Shown: in pieces, positions 1-12,031 of the stretch
Layout: each line of letters opens with the position of its first letter
Numbering within the stretch: position 1 is the stretch's first letter
Assembly (NCBI RefSeq): GCF_963576545.1
Contig: NW_026870603.1
Location: 434,001-498,000, forward strand
From: Limanda limanda
Lineage: Eukaryota; Chordata; Actinopteri; Pleuronectiformes; Pleuronectidae
Length of the DNA: 64,000 nt
Direction: 5' to 3'
Notes under the pieces: generated by a model
Databases searched by the model: none
What the model was told of the DNA's origin: nothing
The model's input: only the letters and a program-made list of their open reading frames with translations
Translations under genes and position numbers: made by a program

Positions 1-119
1 GGATCGATTGGTACCATCCCCGAGCTTGTACGACCTTCGGAAGAGGTCGACTGACGAAATTCCCCCAAATCTGAGGAGATATTCTTGAATAACTTTTTTT
101 GTGAAGGTCGGAGAGACTT
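1..119 (+). repeat. Partial B monomer at left edge (offsets 37-155)
   Basis: The window opens at offset 37 of a B unit. It carries the C88T marker (GACTGACG), as do the B units at 2372, 3986, 5755, 7687, 9456, 11388 and 61728. The following A at 120 carries G37A and G46A exactly like the A at 5910 that follows the B at 5755. The left edge therefore sits at the same phase of the HOR as position 5791. Confidence 0.95.
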
Positions 120-293
120 GCAAGTAGGCTCTACCCCCACTAAATGGGGTTGCGCACATCGATCAGTACCATCCTTGAGCTTCTCCGACTTTCGGAAGGG
201 TTAGGGTTAGGGTTAGGGATGAAAGCACATAGGAGAAAGAGATATTCTTGAATAACTTTTTTTGTGAAGGTCGGAGAGACTTGCAAGTAGGCT

Positions 294-315
294 CTACCCC
301 CACTAAATGGGGTAG
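294..315 (+). other. Representative inverted repeat in A monomer (7-bp stem, 8-nt loop)
   Basis: CTACCCC at 294-300 and GGGGTAG at 309-315 are perfect reverse complements around CACTAAAT. The stem is intact in A units with A at offset 32 and loses one pair in A32T units (GGGGTTG). B units do not have it. It could form a cruciform or an RNA hairpin; no function is shown. Confidence 0.75.
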
Positions 316-360
316 CGCGCATCGATCGGTACCATCCTTGAGCTTCTCCGACTTTCGGAA

Positions 361-381
361 GGGTTAGGGTTAGGGTTAGGG
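361..381 (+). other. Representative G-quadruplex motif, GGG(TTAGGG)3, in A monomer
   Basis: Four G3 tracts separated by TTA loops match the minimal vertebrate-telomere intramolecular quadruplex pattern. It sits at offsets 79-99 of every 163-bp A and of the three hybrids. By my count about 255 units keep all four tracts; nine lose the first tract by a point change (22445, 36231 and the seven G81A units). The 157-bp A units have three tracts and B units none. Folding is inferred from known telomere chemistry, not shown by sequence. Confidence 0.85.
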
Positions 382-401
382 ATGAAAGCACATAGGAGAA
401 A

Positions 402-445
402 GAGATATTCTTGAATAACTTTTTTTGTGAAGGTCGGAGAGACTT
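402..445 (+). other. Representative 44-bp 3' block shared by A and B
   Basis: The last 44 bases of A (offsets 120-163) and of B (offsets 112-155) are the same in the consensus, from GAGATATTC through the T7 tract to AGAGACTT. By contrast the left 79 bases are only 56 of 79 identical. The block recurs in all 398 complete monomers with few changes. It may be a protein-binding or nucleosome-phasing element, or a hot spot of exchange between the two families. Confidence 0.85.
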
Positions 446-765
446 GCAAGTAGGCTCTACCCCCACTAAATGGGGTAGCGCGCATCGATCGGTACCATCC
501 TTGAGCTTCTCCGACTTTCGGAAGGGTTAGGGTTAGGGATGAAAGCACATAGGAGAAAGAGATATTCTTGAATAACTTTTTTTGTGAAGGTCGGAGAGAC
601 TTGCAAGTAGGCTCTACCCCCACTAAATGGGGTTGCGCGCATCGATCGGTAGCATCCTTGAGCTTCTCCGACTTTCGGAAGGGTTAGGGTTAGGGTTAGG
701 GATGAAAGCACATAGGAGAAAGAGATATTCTTGAATAACTTTTTTTGTGAAGGTCGGAGAGACTT

Positions 766-920
766 GGAAAGTGGTTGCATCTGGACTAATTTGGGTCCTG
801 CGGATCGATTGGTACCATCCCCGAGCTTGTACGACCTTCGGAAGAGGTCGACCGACGAAATTCCCCCAAATCTGAGGAGATATTCTTGAATAACTTTTTT
901 TGTGAAGGTCGGAGAGACTT
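766..920 (+). repeat. Reference B monomer, 155 bp, without TTAGGG
   Basis: This is the second monomer family. Offsets 1-79 are 56 of 79 identical to A with no gap, and offsets 112-155 equal the A 3' block. In between, B has no telomere-type repeat; it carries AGGTCGACCGACG and a C5 run instead. ATCGAT and GGTACC sites are kept, while CGATCG is lost (CGATTG). GC is 74 of 155. The simplest reading is that A and B descend from one ancestral unit and that the A lineage acquired a TTAGGG block, but loss from B is equally possible from this window alone. Confidence 0.96.
846..853 (+). other. Representative GGTCGACC palindrome in B monomer
   Basis: This 8-bp perfect palindrome at B offsets 81-88 contains a GTCGAC site and lies where A has its TTAGGG block. 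The C88T B units (2372, 3986, 5755, 7687, 9456, 11388, 61728 and the left-edge fragment) lose the palindrome symmetry but keep GTCGAC. Confidence 0.8.
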
Positions 921-1564
921 GCAAGTAGGCTCTACCCCCACTAAATGGGGTTGCGCGCATCGATCGGTACCATCCTTGAGCTTCTCCGACTTTCGTAAGG
1001 GTTAGGGTTAGGGTTAGGGATGAAAGCACATAGGAGAAAGAGATATTCTTGAATAACTTTTTTTGTGAAGGTCGGAGAGACTTGCAAGTAGGCTCTACCC
1101 CCACTAAATGGGGTAGCGCGCATCGATCGGTACCATCCTTGAGCTTCTCCGACTTTCGGAAGGGTTAGGGTTAGGGTTAGGGATGAAAGCACATAGGAGA
1201 AAGAGATATTCTTGAATAACTTTTTTTGTGAAGGTCGGAGAGACTTGGAAAGTGGTTGCATCTGGACTAATTTGGGTCCTGCGGATCGATTGGTACCATC
1301 CCCGAGCTTGTACGACCTTCGGAAGAGGTCGACCGACGAAATTCCCCCAAATCTGAGGAGATATTCTTGAATAACTTTTTTTGTGAAGGTCGGAGAGACT
1401 TGCAAGTAGGCTCTACCCCCACTAAATGGGGTAGCGCGCATCGATCGGTACCATCCTTGAGCTTCTCCGACTTTCGGAAGGGTTAGGGTTAGGGTTAGGG
1501 ATGAAAGCACATAGGAGAAAGAGATATTCTTGAATAACTTTTTTTGTGAAGGTCGGAGAGACTT

Positions 1565-1727
1565 GGAAAGTGGTTGCATCTGGACTAATTTGGGTCCTGC
1601 GGATCGATTGGTACCATCCCCGAGCTTGTACGACCTTCGGAAGGGTTAGGGTTAGGGTTAGGGATGAAAGCACATAGGAGAAAGAGATATTCTTGAATAA
1701 CTTTTTTTGTGAAGGTCGGAGAGACTT
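1565..1727 (+). repeat. Hybrid monomer H1, B left half joined to A right half
   Basis: Offsets 1-79 match B (GGAAAG start, TTGGTACC and the B version of the following bases), then the unit continues as A with GGG(TTAGGG)3. The switch lies in the TTCGGAAG shared by both parents at 1636-1643. Length is 163 as expected for an in-register exchange. A normal B follows directly, so two B-like left halves lie side by side, which happens nowhere outside H1. Confidence 0.95.
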
Positions 1728-3178
1728 GGAAAGTGGTTGCATCTGGACTAATTTGGGTCCTGCGGATCGATTGGTACCATCCCCGAGCTTGTACGACCTT
1801 CGGAAGAGGTCGACCGACGAAATTCCCCCAAATCTGAGGAGATATTCTTGAATAACTTTTTTTGTGAAGGTCGGAGAGACTTGCAAGTAGGCTCTACCCC
1901 CACTAAATGGGGTTGCGCGCATCGATCAGTACCATCCTTGAGCTTCTCCGACTTTCGGAAGGGTTAGGGTTAGGGTTAGGGATGAAAGCACATAGGAGAA
2001 AGAGATATTCTTGAATAACTTTTTTTGTGAAGGTCGGAGAGACTTGCAAGTAGGCTCTACCCCCACTAAATGGGGTTGCGCGCATCGATCGGTACCATCC
2101 TTGAGCTTCTCCGACTTTCGGAAGGGTTAGGGTTAGGGTTAGGGATGAAAGCACATAGGAGAAAGAGATATTCTTGAATAACTTTTTTTGTGAAGGTCGG
2201 AGAGACTTGCAAGTAGGCTCTACCCCCACTAAATGGGGTAGCGCGCATCGATCGGTACCATCCTTGAGCTTCTCCGACTTTCGGAAGGGTTAGGGTTAGG
2301 GTTAGGGATGAAAGCACATAGGAGAAAGAGATATTCTTGAATAACGTTTTTTGTGAAGGTCGGAGAGACTTGGAAAGTGGTTGCATCTGGACTAATTTGG
2401 GTCCTGCGGATCGATTGGTACCATCCCCGAGCTTGTACGACCTTCGGAAGAGGTCGACTGACGAAATTCCCCCAAATCTGAGGAGATATTCTTGAATAAC
2501 TTTTTTTGTGAAGGTCGGAGAGACTTGCAAGTAGGCTCTACCCCCACTAAATGGGGTTGCGCGCATCGATCAGTACCATCCTTGAGCTTCTCCGACTTTC
2601 GGAAGGGTTAGGGTTAGGGTTAGGGATGAAAGCACATAGGAGAAAGAGATATTCTTGAATAACTTTTTTTGTGAAGGTCGGAGAGACTTGCAAGTAGGCT
2701 CTACCCCCACTAAATGGGGTAGCGCGCATCGATCGGTACCATCCTTGAGCTTCTCCGACTTTCGGAAGGGTTAGGGTTAGGGTTAGGGATGAAAGCACAT
2801 AGGAGAAAGAGATATTCTTGAATAACTTTTTTTGTGAAGGTCGGAGAGACTTGCAAGTAGGCTCTACCCCCACTAAATGGGGTAGCGCGCATCGATCGGT
2901 ACCATCCTTGAGCTTCTCCGACTTTCGGAAGGGTTAGGGTTAGGGTTAGGGATGAAAGCACATAGGAGAAAGAGATATTCTTGAATAACTTTTTTTGTGA
3001 AGGTCGGAGAGACTTGCAAGTAGGCTCTACCCCCACTAAATGGGGTAGCGCGCATCGATCGGTACCATCCTTGAGCTTCTCCGACTTTCGGAAGGGTTAG
3101 GGTTAGGGTTAGGGATGAAAGCACATAGGAGAAAGAGATATTCTTGAATAACTTTTTTTGTGAAGGTCGGAGAGACTT
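1565..3178 (+). repeat. 1,614-bp 10-mer HOR, copy 1 (starts with hybrid H1)
   Basis: Order: hybrid 1565, B 1728, A 1883 (G46A), A 2046, A 2209 (T138G), B 2372 (C88T), A 2527 (G46A), A 2690, A 2853, A 3016. The next hybrid starts exactly 1,614 bp later at 3179. The markers of monomers 1-9 agree between the two copies in order and position. Confidence 0.93.
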
Positions 3179-3341
3179 GGAAAGTGGTTGCATCTGGACT
3201 AATTTGGGTCCTGCGGATCGATTGGTACCATCCCCGAGCTTGTACGACCTTCGGAAGGGTTAGGGTTAGGGTTAGGGATGAAAGCACATAGGAGAAAGAG
3301 ATATTCTTGAATAACTTTTTTTGTGAAGGTCGGAGAGACTT
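3179..3341 (+). repeat. Hybrid monomer H1, second copy
   Basis: Same structure and same switch interval as the unit at 1565, 1,614 bp upstream. It is again followed by a normal B at 3342. The two are copies made by HOR duplication, not two independent exchanges, because their flanking monomers match too. Confidence 0.95.
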
Positions 3342-4792
3342 GGAAAGTGGTTGCATCTGGACTAATTTGGGTCCTGCGGATCGATTGGTACCATCCCCGA
3401 GCTTGTACGACCTTCGGAAGAGGTCGACCGACGAAATTCCCCCAAATCTGAGGAGATATTCTTGAATAACTTTTTTTGTGAAGGTCGGAGAGACTTGCAA
3501 GTAGGCTCTACCCCCACTAAATGGGGTTGCGCGCATCGATCAGTACCATCCTTGAGCTTCTCCGACTTTCGGAAGGGTTAGGGTTAGGGTTAGGGATGAA
3601 AGCACATAGGAGAAAGAGATATTCTTGAATAACTTTTTTTGTGAAGGTCGGAGAGACTTGCAAGTAGGCTCTACCCCCACTAAATGGGGTTGCGCGCATC
3701 GATCGGTACCATCCTTGAGCTTCTCCGACTTTCGGAAGGGTTAGGGTTAGGGTTAGGGATGAAAGCACATAGGAGAAAGAGATATTCTTGAATAACTTTT
3801 TTTGTGAAGGTCGGAGAGACTTGCAAGTAGGCTCTACCCCCACTAAATGGGGTAGCGCGCATCGATCGGTACCATCCTTGAGCTTCTCCGACTTTCGGAA
3901 GGGTTAGGGTTAGGGTTAGGGATGAAAGCACATAGGAGAAAGAGATATTCTTGAATAACGTTTTTTGTGAAGGTCGGAGAGACTTGGAAAGTGGTTGCAT
4001 CTGGACTAATTTGGGTCCTGCGGATCGATTGGTACCATCCCCGAGCTTGTACGACCTTCGGAAGAGGTCGACTGACGAAATTCCCCCAAATCTGAGGAGA
4101 TATTCTTGAATAACTTTTTTTGTGAAGGTCGGAGAGACTTGCAAGTAGGCTCTACCCCCACTAAATGGGGTTGCGCGCATCGATCAGTACCATCCTTGAG
4201 CTTCTCCGACTTTCGGAAGGGTTAGGGTTAGGGTTAGGGATGAAAGCACATAGGAGAAAGAGATATTCTTGAATAACTTTTTTTGTGAAGGTCGGAGAGA
4301 CTTGCAAGTAGGCTCTACCCCCACTAAATGGGGTAGCGCGCATCGATCGGTACCATCCTTGAGCTTCTCCGACTTTCGGAAGGGTTAGGGTTAGGGTTAG
4401 GGATGAAAGCACATAGGAGAAAGAGATATTCTTGAATAACTTTTTTTGTGAAGGTCGGAGAGACTTGCAAGTAGGCTCTACCCCCACTAAATGGGGTAGC
4501 GCGCATCGATCGGTACCATCCTTGAGCTTCTCCGACTTTCGGAAGGGTTAGGGTTAGGGTTAGGGATGAAAGCACATAGGAGAAAGAGATATTCTTGAAT
4601 AACTTTTTTTGTGAAGGTCGGAGAGACTTGCAAGTAGGCTCTACCCCCACTAAATGGGGTTGCGCGCATCGATCGGTAGCATCTTTGAGCTTCTCCGACT
4701 TTCGGAAGGGTTAGGGTTAGGGTTAGGGATGAAAGCACATAGGAGAAAGAGATATTCTTGAATAACTTTTTTTGTGAAGGTCGGAGAGACTT
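3179..4792 (+). repeat. 1,614-bp 10-mer HOR, copy 2
   Basis: Order: hybrid 3179, B 3342, A 3497 (G46A), A 3660, A 3823 (T138G), B 3986 (C88T), A 4141 (G46A), A 4304, A 4467, A 4630. The last A is the C50G subtype, which is the first unit of the following 3,701-bp HOR, so the two repeat domains share this monomer. Confidence 0.93.
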
Positions 4793-7700
4793 GGAAAGTG
4801 GTTGCATCTGGACTAATTTGGGTCCTGCGGATCGATTGGTACCATCCCCGAGCTTGTACGACCTTCGGAAGAGGTCGACCGACGAAATTCCCCCAAATCT
4901 GAGGAGATATTCTTGAATAACTTTTTTTGTGAAGGTCGGAGAGACTTGCAAGTAGGCTCTACCCCCACTAAATGGGGTTGCGCGCATCGATCGGTACCAT
5001 CCTTGAGCTTCTCCGACTTTCGTAAGGGTTAGGGTTAGGGTTAGGGATGAAAGCACATAGGAGAAAGAGATATTCTTGAATAACTTTTTTTGTGAAGGTC
5101 GGAGAGACTTGCAAGTAGGCTCTACCCCCACTAAATGGGGTAGCGCGCATCGATCGGTACCATCCTTGAGCTTCTCCGACTTTCGGAAGGGTTAGGGTTA
5201 GGGTTAGGGATGAAAGCACATAGGAGAAAGAGATATTCTTGAATAACTTTTTTTGTGAAGGTCGGAGAGACTTGGAAAGTGGTTGCATCTGGACTAATTT
5301 GGGTCCTGCGGATCGATTGGTACCATCCCCGAGCTTGTACGACCTTCGGAAGAGGTCGACCGACGAAATTCCCCCAAATCTGAGGAGATATTCTTGAATA
5401 ACTTTTTTTGTGAAGGTCGGAGAGACTTGCAAGTAGGCTCTACCCCCACTAAATGGGGTTGCGCGCATCGATCAGTACCATCCTTGAGCTTCTCCGACTT
5501 TCGGAAGGGTTAGGGTTAGGGTTAGGGATGAAAGCACATAGGAGAAAGAGATATTCTTGAATAACTTTTTTTGTGAAGGTCGGAGAGACTTGCAAGTAGG
5601 CTCTACCCCCACTAAATGGGGTAGCGCACATCGATCGGTACCATCCTTGAGCTTCTCCGACTTTCGGAAGGGTTAGGGTTAGGGTTAGGGATGAAAGCAC
5701 ATAGGAGAAAGAGATATTCTTGAATAACGTTTTTTGTGAAGGTCGGAGAGACTTGGAAAGTGGTTGCATCTGGACTAATTTGGGTCCTGCGGATCGATTG
5801 GTACCATCCCCGAGCTTGTACGACCTTCGGAAGAGGTCGACTGACGAAATTCCCCCAAATCTGAGGAGATATTCTTGAATAACTTTTTTTGTGAAGGTCG
5901 GAGAGACTTGCAAGTAGGCTCTACCCCCACTAAATGGGGTTGCGCACATCGATCAGTACCATCCTTGAGCTTCTCCGACTTTCGGAAGGGTTAGGGTTAG
6001 GGTTAGGGATGAAAGCACATAGGAGAAAGAGATATTCTTGAATAACTTTTTTTGTGAAGGTCGGAGAGACTTGCAAGTAGGCTCTACCCCCACTAAATGG
6101 GGTAGCGCGCATCGATCGGTACCATCCTTGAGCTTCTCCGACTTTCGGAAGGGTTAGGGTTAGGGTTAGGGATGAAAGCACATAGGAGAAAGAGATATTC
6201 TTGAATAACTTTTTTTGTGAAGGTCGGAGAGACTTGCAAGTAGGCTCTACTCCCACTAAATGGGGTAGCGCGCATCGATCGGTACCATCCTTGAGCTTCT
6301 CCGACTTTCGGAAGGGTTAGGGTTAGGGTTAGGGATGAAAGCACATAGGAGAAAGAGATATTCTTGAATAACTTTTTTTGTGAAGGTCGGAGAGACTTGC
6401 AAGTAGGCTCTACCCCCACTAAATGGGGTTGCGCGCATCGATCGGTAGCATCCTTGAGCTTCTCCGACTTTCGGAAGGGTTAGGGTTAGGGTTAGGGATG
6501 AAAGCACATAGGAGAAAGAGATATTCTTGAATAACTTTTTTTGTGAAGGTCGGAGAGACTTGGAAAGTGGTTGCATCTGGACTAATTTGGGTCCTGCGGA
6601 TCGATTGGTACCATCCCCGAGCTTGTACGACCTTCGGAAGAGGTCGACCGACGAAATTCCCCCAAATCTGAGGAGATATTCTTGAATAACTTTTTTTGTG
6701 AAGGTCGGAGAGACTTGCAAGTAGGCTCTACCCCCACTAAATGGGGTTGCGCGCATCGATCGGTACCATCCTTGAGCTTCTCCGACTTTCGTAAGGGTTA
6801 GGGTTAGGGTTAGGGATGAAAGCACATAGGAGAAAGAGATATTCTTGAATAACTTTTTTTGTGAAGGTCGGAGAGACTTGCAAGTAGGCTCTACCCCCAC
6901 TAAATGGGGTAGCGCGCATCGATCGGTACCATCCTTGAGCTTCTCCGACTTTCGGAAGGGTTAGGGTTAGGGTTAGGGATGAAAGCACATAGGAGAAAGA
7001 GATATTCTTGAATAACTTTTTTTGTGAAGGTCGGAGAGACTTGGAAAGTGGTTGCATCTGGACTAATTTGGGTCCTGCGGATCGATTGGTACCATCCCCG
7101 AGCTTGTACGACCTTCGGAAGAGGTCGACCGACGAAATTCCCCCAAATCTGAGGAGATATTCTTGAATAACTTTTTTTGTGAAGGTCGGAGAGACTTGCA
7201 AGTAGGCTCTACCCCCACTAAATGGGGTTGCGCGCATCGATCAGTACCATCCTTGAGCTTCTCCGACTTTCGGAAGGGTTAGGGTTAGGGTTAGGGATGA
7301 AAGCACATAGGAGAAAGAGATATTCTTGAATAACTTTTTTTGTGAAGGTCGGAGAGACTTGCAAGTAGGCTCTACCCCCACTAAATGGGGTTGCGCGCAT
7401 CGATCGGTACCATCCTTGAGCTTCTCCGACTTTCGGAAGGGTTAGGGTTAGGGTTAGGGATGAAAGCACATAGGAGAAAGAGATATTCTTGAATAACTTT
7501 TTTTGTGAAGGTCGGAGAGACTTGCAAGTAGGCTCTACCCCCACTAAATGGGGTAGCGCGCATCGATCGGTACCATCCTTGAGCTTCTCCGACTTTCGGA
7601 AGGGTTAGGGTTAGGGTTAGGGATGAAAGCACATAGGAGAAAGAGATATTCTTGAATAACGTTTTTTGTGAAGGTCGGAGAGACTTGGAAAGTGGTTGCA

Positions 7701-8330
7701 TCTGGACTAATTTGGGTCCTGCGGATCGATTGGTACCATCCCCGAGCTTGTACGACCTTCGGAAGAGGTCGACTGACGAAATTCCCCCAAATCTGAGGAG
7801 ATATTCTTGAATAACTTTTTTTGTGAAGGTCGGAGAGACTTGCAAGTAGGCTCTACCCCCACTAAATGGGGTTGCGCGCATCGATCAGTACCATCCTTGA
7901 GCTTCTCCGACTTTCGGAAGGGTTAGGGTTAGGGTTAGGGATGAAAGCACATAGGAGAAAGAGATATTCTTGAATAACTTTTTTTGTGAAGGTCGGAGAG
8001 ACTTGCAAGTAGGCTCTACCCCCACTAAATGGGGTAGCGCGCATCGATCGGTACCATCCTTGAGCTTCTCCGACTTTCGGAAGGGTTAGGGTTAGGGTTA
8101 GGGATGAAAGCACATAGGAGAAAGAGATATTCTTGAATAACTTTTTTTGTGAAGGTCGGAGAGACTTGCAAGTAGGCTCTACCCCCACTAAATGGGGTAG
8201 CGCGCATCGATCGGTACCATCCTTGAGCTTCTCCGACTTTCGGAAGGGTTAGGGTTAGGGTTAGGGATGAAAGCACATAGGAGAAAGAGATATTCTTGAA
8301 TAACTTTTTTTGTGAAGGTCGGAGAGACTT
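4630..8330 (+). repeat. 3,701-bp HOR copy 1 (11-mer 4630-6398 plus 12-mer 6399-8330)
   Basis: The 11-mer is A 4630 (C50G), B 4793, A 4948 (G76T), A 5111, B 5274, A 5429 (G46A), A 5592 (T138G), B 5755 (C88T), A 5910 (G46A), A 6073, A 6236. The 12-mer is A 6399 (C50G), B 6562, A 6717 (G76T), A 6880, B 7043, A 7198 (G46A), A 7361, A 7524 (T138G), B 7687 (C88T), A 7842 (G46A), A 8005, A 8168. The only structural difference is one extra A (7361) in the 12-mer. All A units here are 163 bp. Confidence 0.95.
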
Positions 8331-11300
8331 GCAAGTAGGCTCTACCCCCACTAAATGGGGTTGCGCGCATCGATCGGTAGCATCCTTGAGCTTCTCCGAC
8401 TTTCGGAAGGGTTAGGGTTAGGGTTAGGGATGAAAGCACATAGGAGAAAGAGATATTCTTGAATAACTTTTTTTGTGAAGGTCGGAGAGACTTGGAAAGT
8501 GGTTGCATCTGGACTAATTTGGGTCCTGCGGATCGATTGGTACCATCCCCGAGCTTGTACGACCTTCGGAAGAGGTCGACCGACGAAATTCCCCCAAATC
8601 TGAGGAGATATTCTTGAATAACTTTTTTTGTGAAGGTCGGAGAGACTTGCAAGTAGGCTCTACCCCCACTAAATGGGGTTGCGCGCATCGATCGGTACCA
8701 TCCTTGAGCTTCTCCGACTTTCGTAAGGGTTAGGGTTAGGGTTAGGGATGAAAGCACATAGGAGAAAGAGATATTCTTGAATAACTTTTTTTGTGAAGGT
8801 CGGAGAGACTTGCAAGTAGGCTCTACCCCCACTAAATGGGGTAGCGCGCATCGATCGGTACCATCCTTGAGCTTCTCCGACTTTCGGAAGGGTTAGGGTT
8901 AGGGTTAGGGATGAAAGCACATAGGAGAAAGAGATATTCTTGAATAACTTTTTTTGTGAAGGTCGGAGAGACTTGGAAAGTGGTTGCATCTGGACTAATT
9001 TGGGTCCTGCGGATCGATTGGTACCATCCCCGAGCTTGTACGACCTTCGGAAGAGGTCGACCGACGAAATTCCCCCAAATCTGAGGAGATATTCTTGAAT
9101 AACTTTTTTTGTGAAGGTCGGAGAGACTTGCAAGTAGGCTCTACCCCCACTAAATGGGGTTGCGCGCATCGATCAGTACCATCCTTGAGCTTCTCCGACT
9201 TTCGGAAGGGTTAGGGTTAGGGTTAGGGATGAAAGCACATAGGAGAAAGAGATATTCTTGAATAACTTTTTTTGTGAAGGTCGGAGAGACTTGCAAGTAG
9301 GCTCTATCCCCACTAAATGGGGTAGCGCGCATCGATCGGTACCATCCTTGAGCTTCTCCGACTTTCGGAAGGGTTAGGGTTAGGGTTAGGGATGAAAGCA
9401 CATAGGAGAAAGAGATATTCTTGAATAACGTTTTTTGTGAAGGTCGGAGAGACTTGGAAAGTGGTTGCATCTGGACTAATTTGGGTCCTGCGGATCGATT
9501 GGTACCATCCCCGAGCTTGTACGACCTTCGGAAGAGGTCGACTGACGAAATTCCCCCAAATCTGAGGAGATATTCTTGAATAACTTTTTTTGTGAAGGTC
9601 GGAGAGACTTGCAAGTAGGCTCTACCCCCACTAAATGGGGTTGCGCGCATCGATCAGTACCATCCTTGAGCTTCTCCGACTTTCGGAAGGGTTAGGGTTA
9701 GGGTTAGGGATGAAAGCACATAGGAGAAAGAGATATTCTTGAATAACTTTTTTTGTGAAGGTCGGAGAGACTTGCAAGTAGGCTCTACCCCCACTAAATG
9801 GGGTAGCGCGCATCGATCGGTACCATCCTTGAGCTTCTTCGACTTTCGGAAGGGTTAGGGTTAGGGTTAGGGATGAAAGCACATAGGAGAAAGAGATATT
9901 CTTGAATAACTTTTTTTGTGAAGGTCGGAGAGACTTGCAAGTAGGCTCTACCCCCACTAAATGGGGTAGCGCGCATCGATCAGTACCATCCTTGAGCTTC
10001 TCCGACTTTCGGAAGGGTTAGGGTTAGGGTTAGGGATGAAAGCACATAGGAGAAAGAGATATTCTTGAATAACTTTTTTTGTGAAGGTCGGAGAGACTTG
10101 CAAGTAGGCTCTACCCCCACTAAATGGGGTTGCGCGCATCGATCGGTAGCATCCTTGAGCTTCTCCGACTTTCGGAAGGGTTAGGGTTAGGGTTAGGGAT
10201 GAAAGCACATAGGAGAAAGAGATATTCTTGAATAACTTTTTTTGTGAAGGTCGGAGAGACTTGGAAAGTGGTTGCATCTGGACTAATTTGGGTCCTGCGG
10301 ATCGATTGGTACCATCCCCGAGCTTGTACGACCTTCGGAAGAGGTCGACCGACGAAATTCCCCCAAATCTGAGGAGATATTCTTGAATAACTTTTTTTGT
10401 GAAGGTCGGAGAGACTTGCAAGTAGGCTCTACCCCCACTAAATGGGGTTGCGCGCATCGATCGGTACCATCCTTGAGCTTCTCCGACTTTCGTAAGGGTT
10501 AGGGTTAGGGTTAGGGATGAAAGCACATAGGAGAAAGAGATATTCTTGAATAACTTTTTTTGTGAAGGTCGGAGAGACTTGCAAGTAGGCTCTACCCCCA
10601 CTAAATGGGGTAGCGCGCATCGATCGGTACCATCCTTGAGCTTCTCCGACTTTCGGAAGGGTTAGGGTTAGGGTTAGGGATGAAAGCACATAGGAGAAAG
10701 AGATATTCTTGAATAACTTTTTTTGTGAAGGTCGGAGAGACTTGGAAAGTGGTTGCATCTGGACTAATTTGGGTCCTGCGGATCGATTGGTACCATCCCC
10801 GAGCTTGTACGACCTTCGGAAGAGGTCGACCGACGAAATTCCCCCAAATCTGAGGAGATATTCTTGAATAACTTTTTTTGTGAAGGTCGGAGAGACTTGC
10901 AAGTAGGCTCTACCCCCACTAAATGGGGTTGCGCGCATCGATCAGTACCATCCTTGAGCTTCTCCGACTTTCGGAAGGGTTAGGGTTAGGGTTAGGGATG
11001 AAAGCACATAGGAGAAAGAGATATTCTTGAATAACTTTTTTTGTGAAGGTCGGAGAGACTTGCAAGTAGGCTCTACCCCCACTAAATGGGGTTGCGCGCA
11101 TCGATCGGTACCATCCTTGAGCTTCTCCGACTTTCGGAAGGGTTAGGGTTAGGGTTAGGGATGAAAGCACATAGGAGAAAGAGATATTCTTGAATAACTT
11201 TTTTTGTGAAGGTCGGAGAGACTTGCAAGTAGGCTCTACCCCCACTAAATGGGGTAGCGCGCATCGATCGGTACCATCCTTGAGCTTCTCCGACTTTCGG

Positions 11301-12031
11301 AAGGGTTAGGGTTAGGGTTAGGGATGAAAGCACATAGGAGAAAGAGATATTCTTGAATAACGTTTTTTGTGAAGGTCGGAGAGACTTGGAAAGTGGTTGC
11401 ATCTGGACTAATTTGGGTCCTGCGGATCGATTGGTACCATCCCCGAGCTTGTACGACCTTCGGAAGAGGTCGACTGACGAAATTCCCCCAAATCTGAGGA
11501 GATATTCTTGAATAACTTTTTTTGTGAAGGTCGGAGAGACTTGCAAGTAGGCTCTACCCCCACTAAATGGGGTTGCGCGCATCGATCAGTACCATCCTTG
11601 AGCTTCTCCGACTTTCGGAAGGGTTAGGGTTAGGGTTAGGGATGAAAGCACATAGGAGAAAGAGATATTCTTGAATAACTTTTTTTGTGAAGGTCGGAGA
11701 GACTTGCAAGTAGGCTCTACCCCCACTAAATGGGGTAGCGCGCATCGATCGGTACCATCCTTGAGCTTCTCCGACTTTCGGAAGGGTTAGGGTTAGGGTT
11801 AGGGATGAAAGCACATAGGAGAAAGAGATATTCTTGAATAACTTTTTTTGTGAAGGTCGGAGAGACTTGCAAGTAGGCTCTACCCCCACTAAATGGGGTA
11901 GCGCGCATCGATCGGTACCATCCTTGAGCTTCTCCGACTTTCGGAAGGGTTAGGGTTAGGGTTAGGGATGAAAGCACATAGGAGAAAGAGATATTCTTGA
12001 ATAACTTTTTTTGTGAAGGTCGGAGAGACTT
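8331..12031 (+). repeat. 3,701-bp HOR copy 2 (11-mer 8331-10099 plus 12-mer 10100-12031)
   Basis: Starts: 8331 (C50G), B 8494, 8649 (G76T), 8812, B 8975, 9130, 9293 (T138G), B 9456 (C88T), 9611, 9774, 9937; then 10100 (C50G), B 10263, 10418 (G76T), 10581, B 10744, 10899, 11062, 11225 (T138G), B 11388 (C88T), 11543, 11706, 11869. The order equals copy 1 monomer for monomer. Private point changes separate the copies, for example at 9307 (CTATCC), 9838 (CTTCTTCG) and G46A at 9982. Confidence 0.95.

Larger units (their letters stand above)
283..445 (+). repeat. Reference A monomer, 163 bp, carrying GGG(TTAGGG)3
   Basis: This is a consensus-like A unit. Offsets 1-79 align without gaps to B. Offsets 12-33 form an inverted repeat (CTACCCC and GGGGTAG). 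Offsets 34-51 hold GCGCGC, ATCGAT, CGATCG and GGTACC sites. Offsets 79-99 are GGG followed by three TTAGGG units. A purine-rich stretch follows, then the 44-bp block shared with B at offsets 120-163, which includes a T7 tract. GC is 77 of 163. Subtypes are marked by A32T, G46A, C50G, C55G, G76T and T138G, and these markers allow the higher-order order to be read. Confidence 0.97.
120..1564 (+). repeat. Left irregular satellite segment
   Basis: Monomer starts: A at 120, 283, 446 (157 bp), 603 (C50G), B at 766, A at 921 (G76T) and 1084, B at 1247, A at 1402. The run 120-1246 follows the order found at 5910-7042, except that the third A has lost one TTAGGG unit. After B 1247 the order leaves the 3,701-bp HOR and enters the hybrid-bearing 10-mers. 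Confidence 0.93.

Noticed and set aside
846..853. CENP-B box in B or near TTCGGAAG in A
   Set aside because: The required pattern TTCG-N4-A-N2-CGGG is not met: B reads TTCGGAAGAGGTCGA and A lacks both the central A and the CGGG end.
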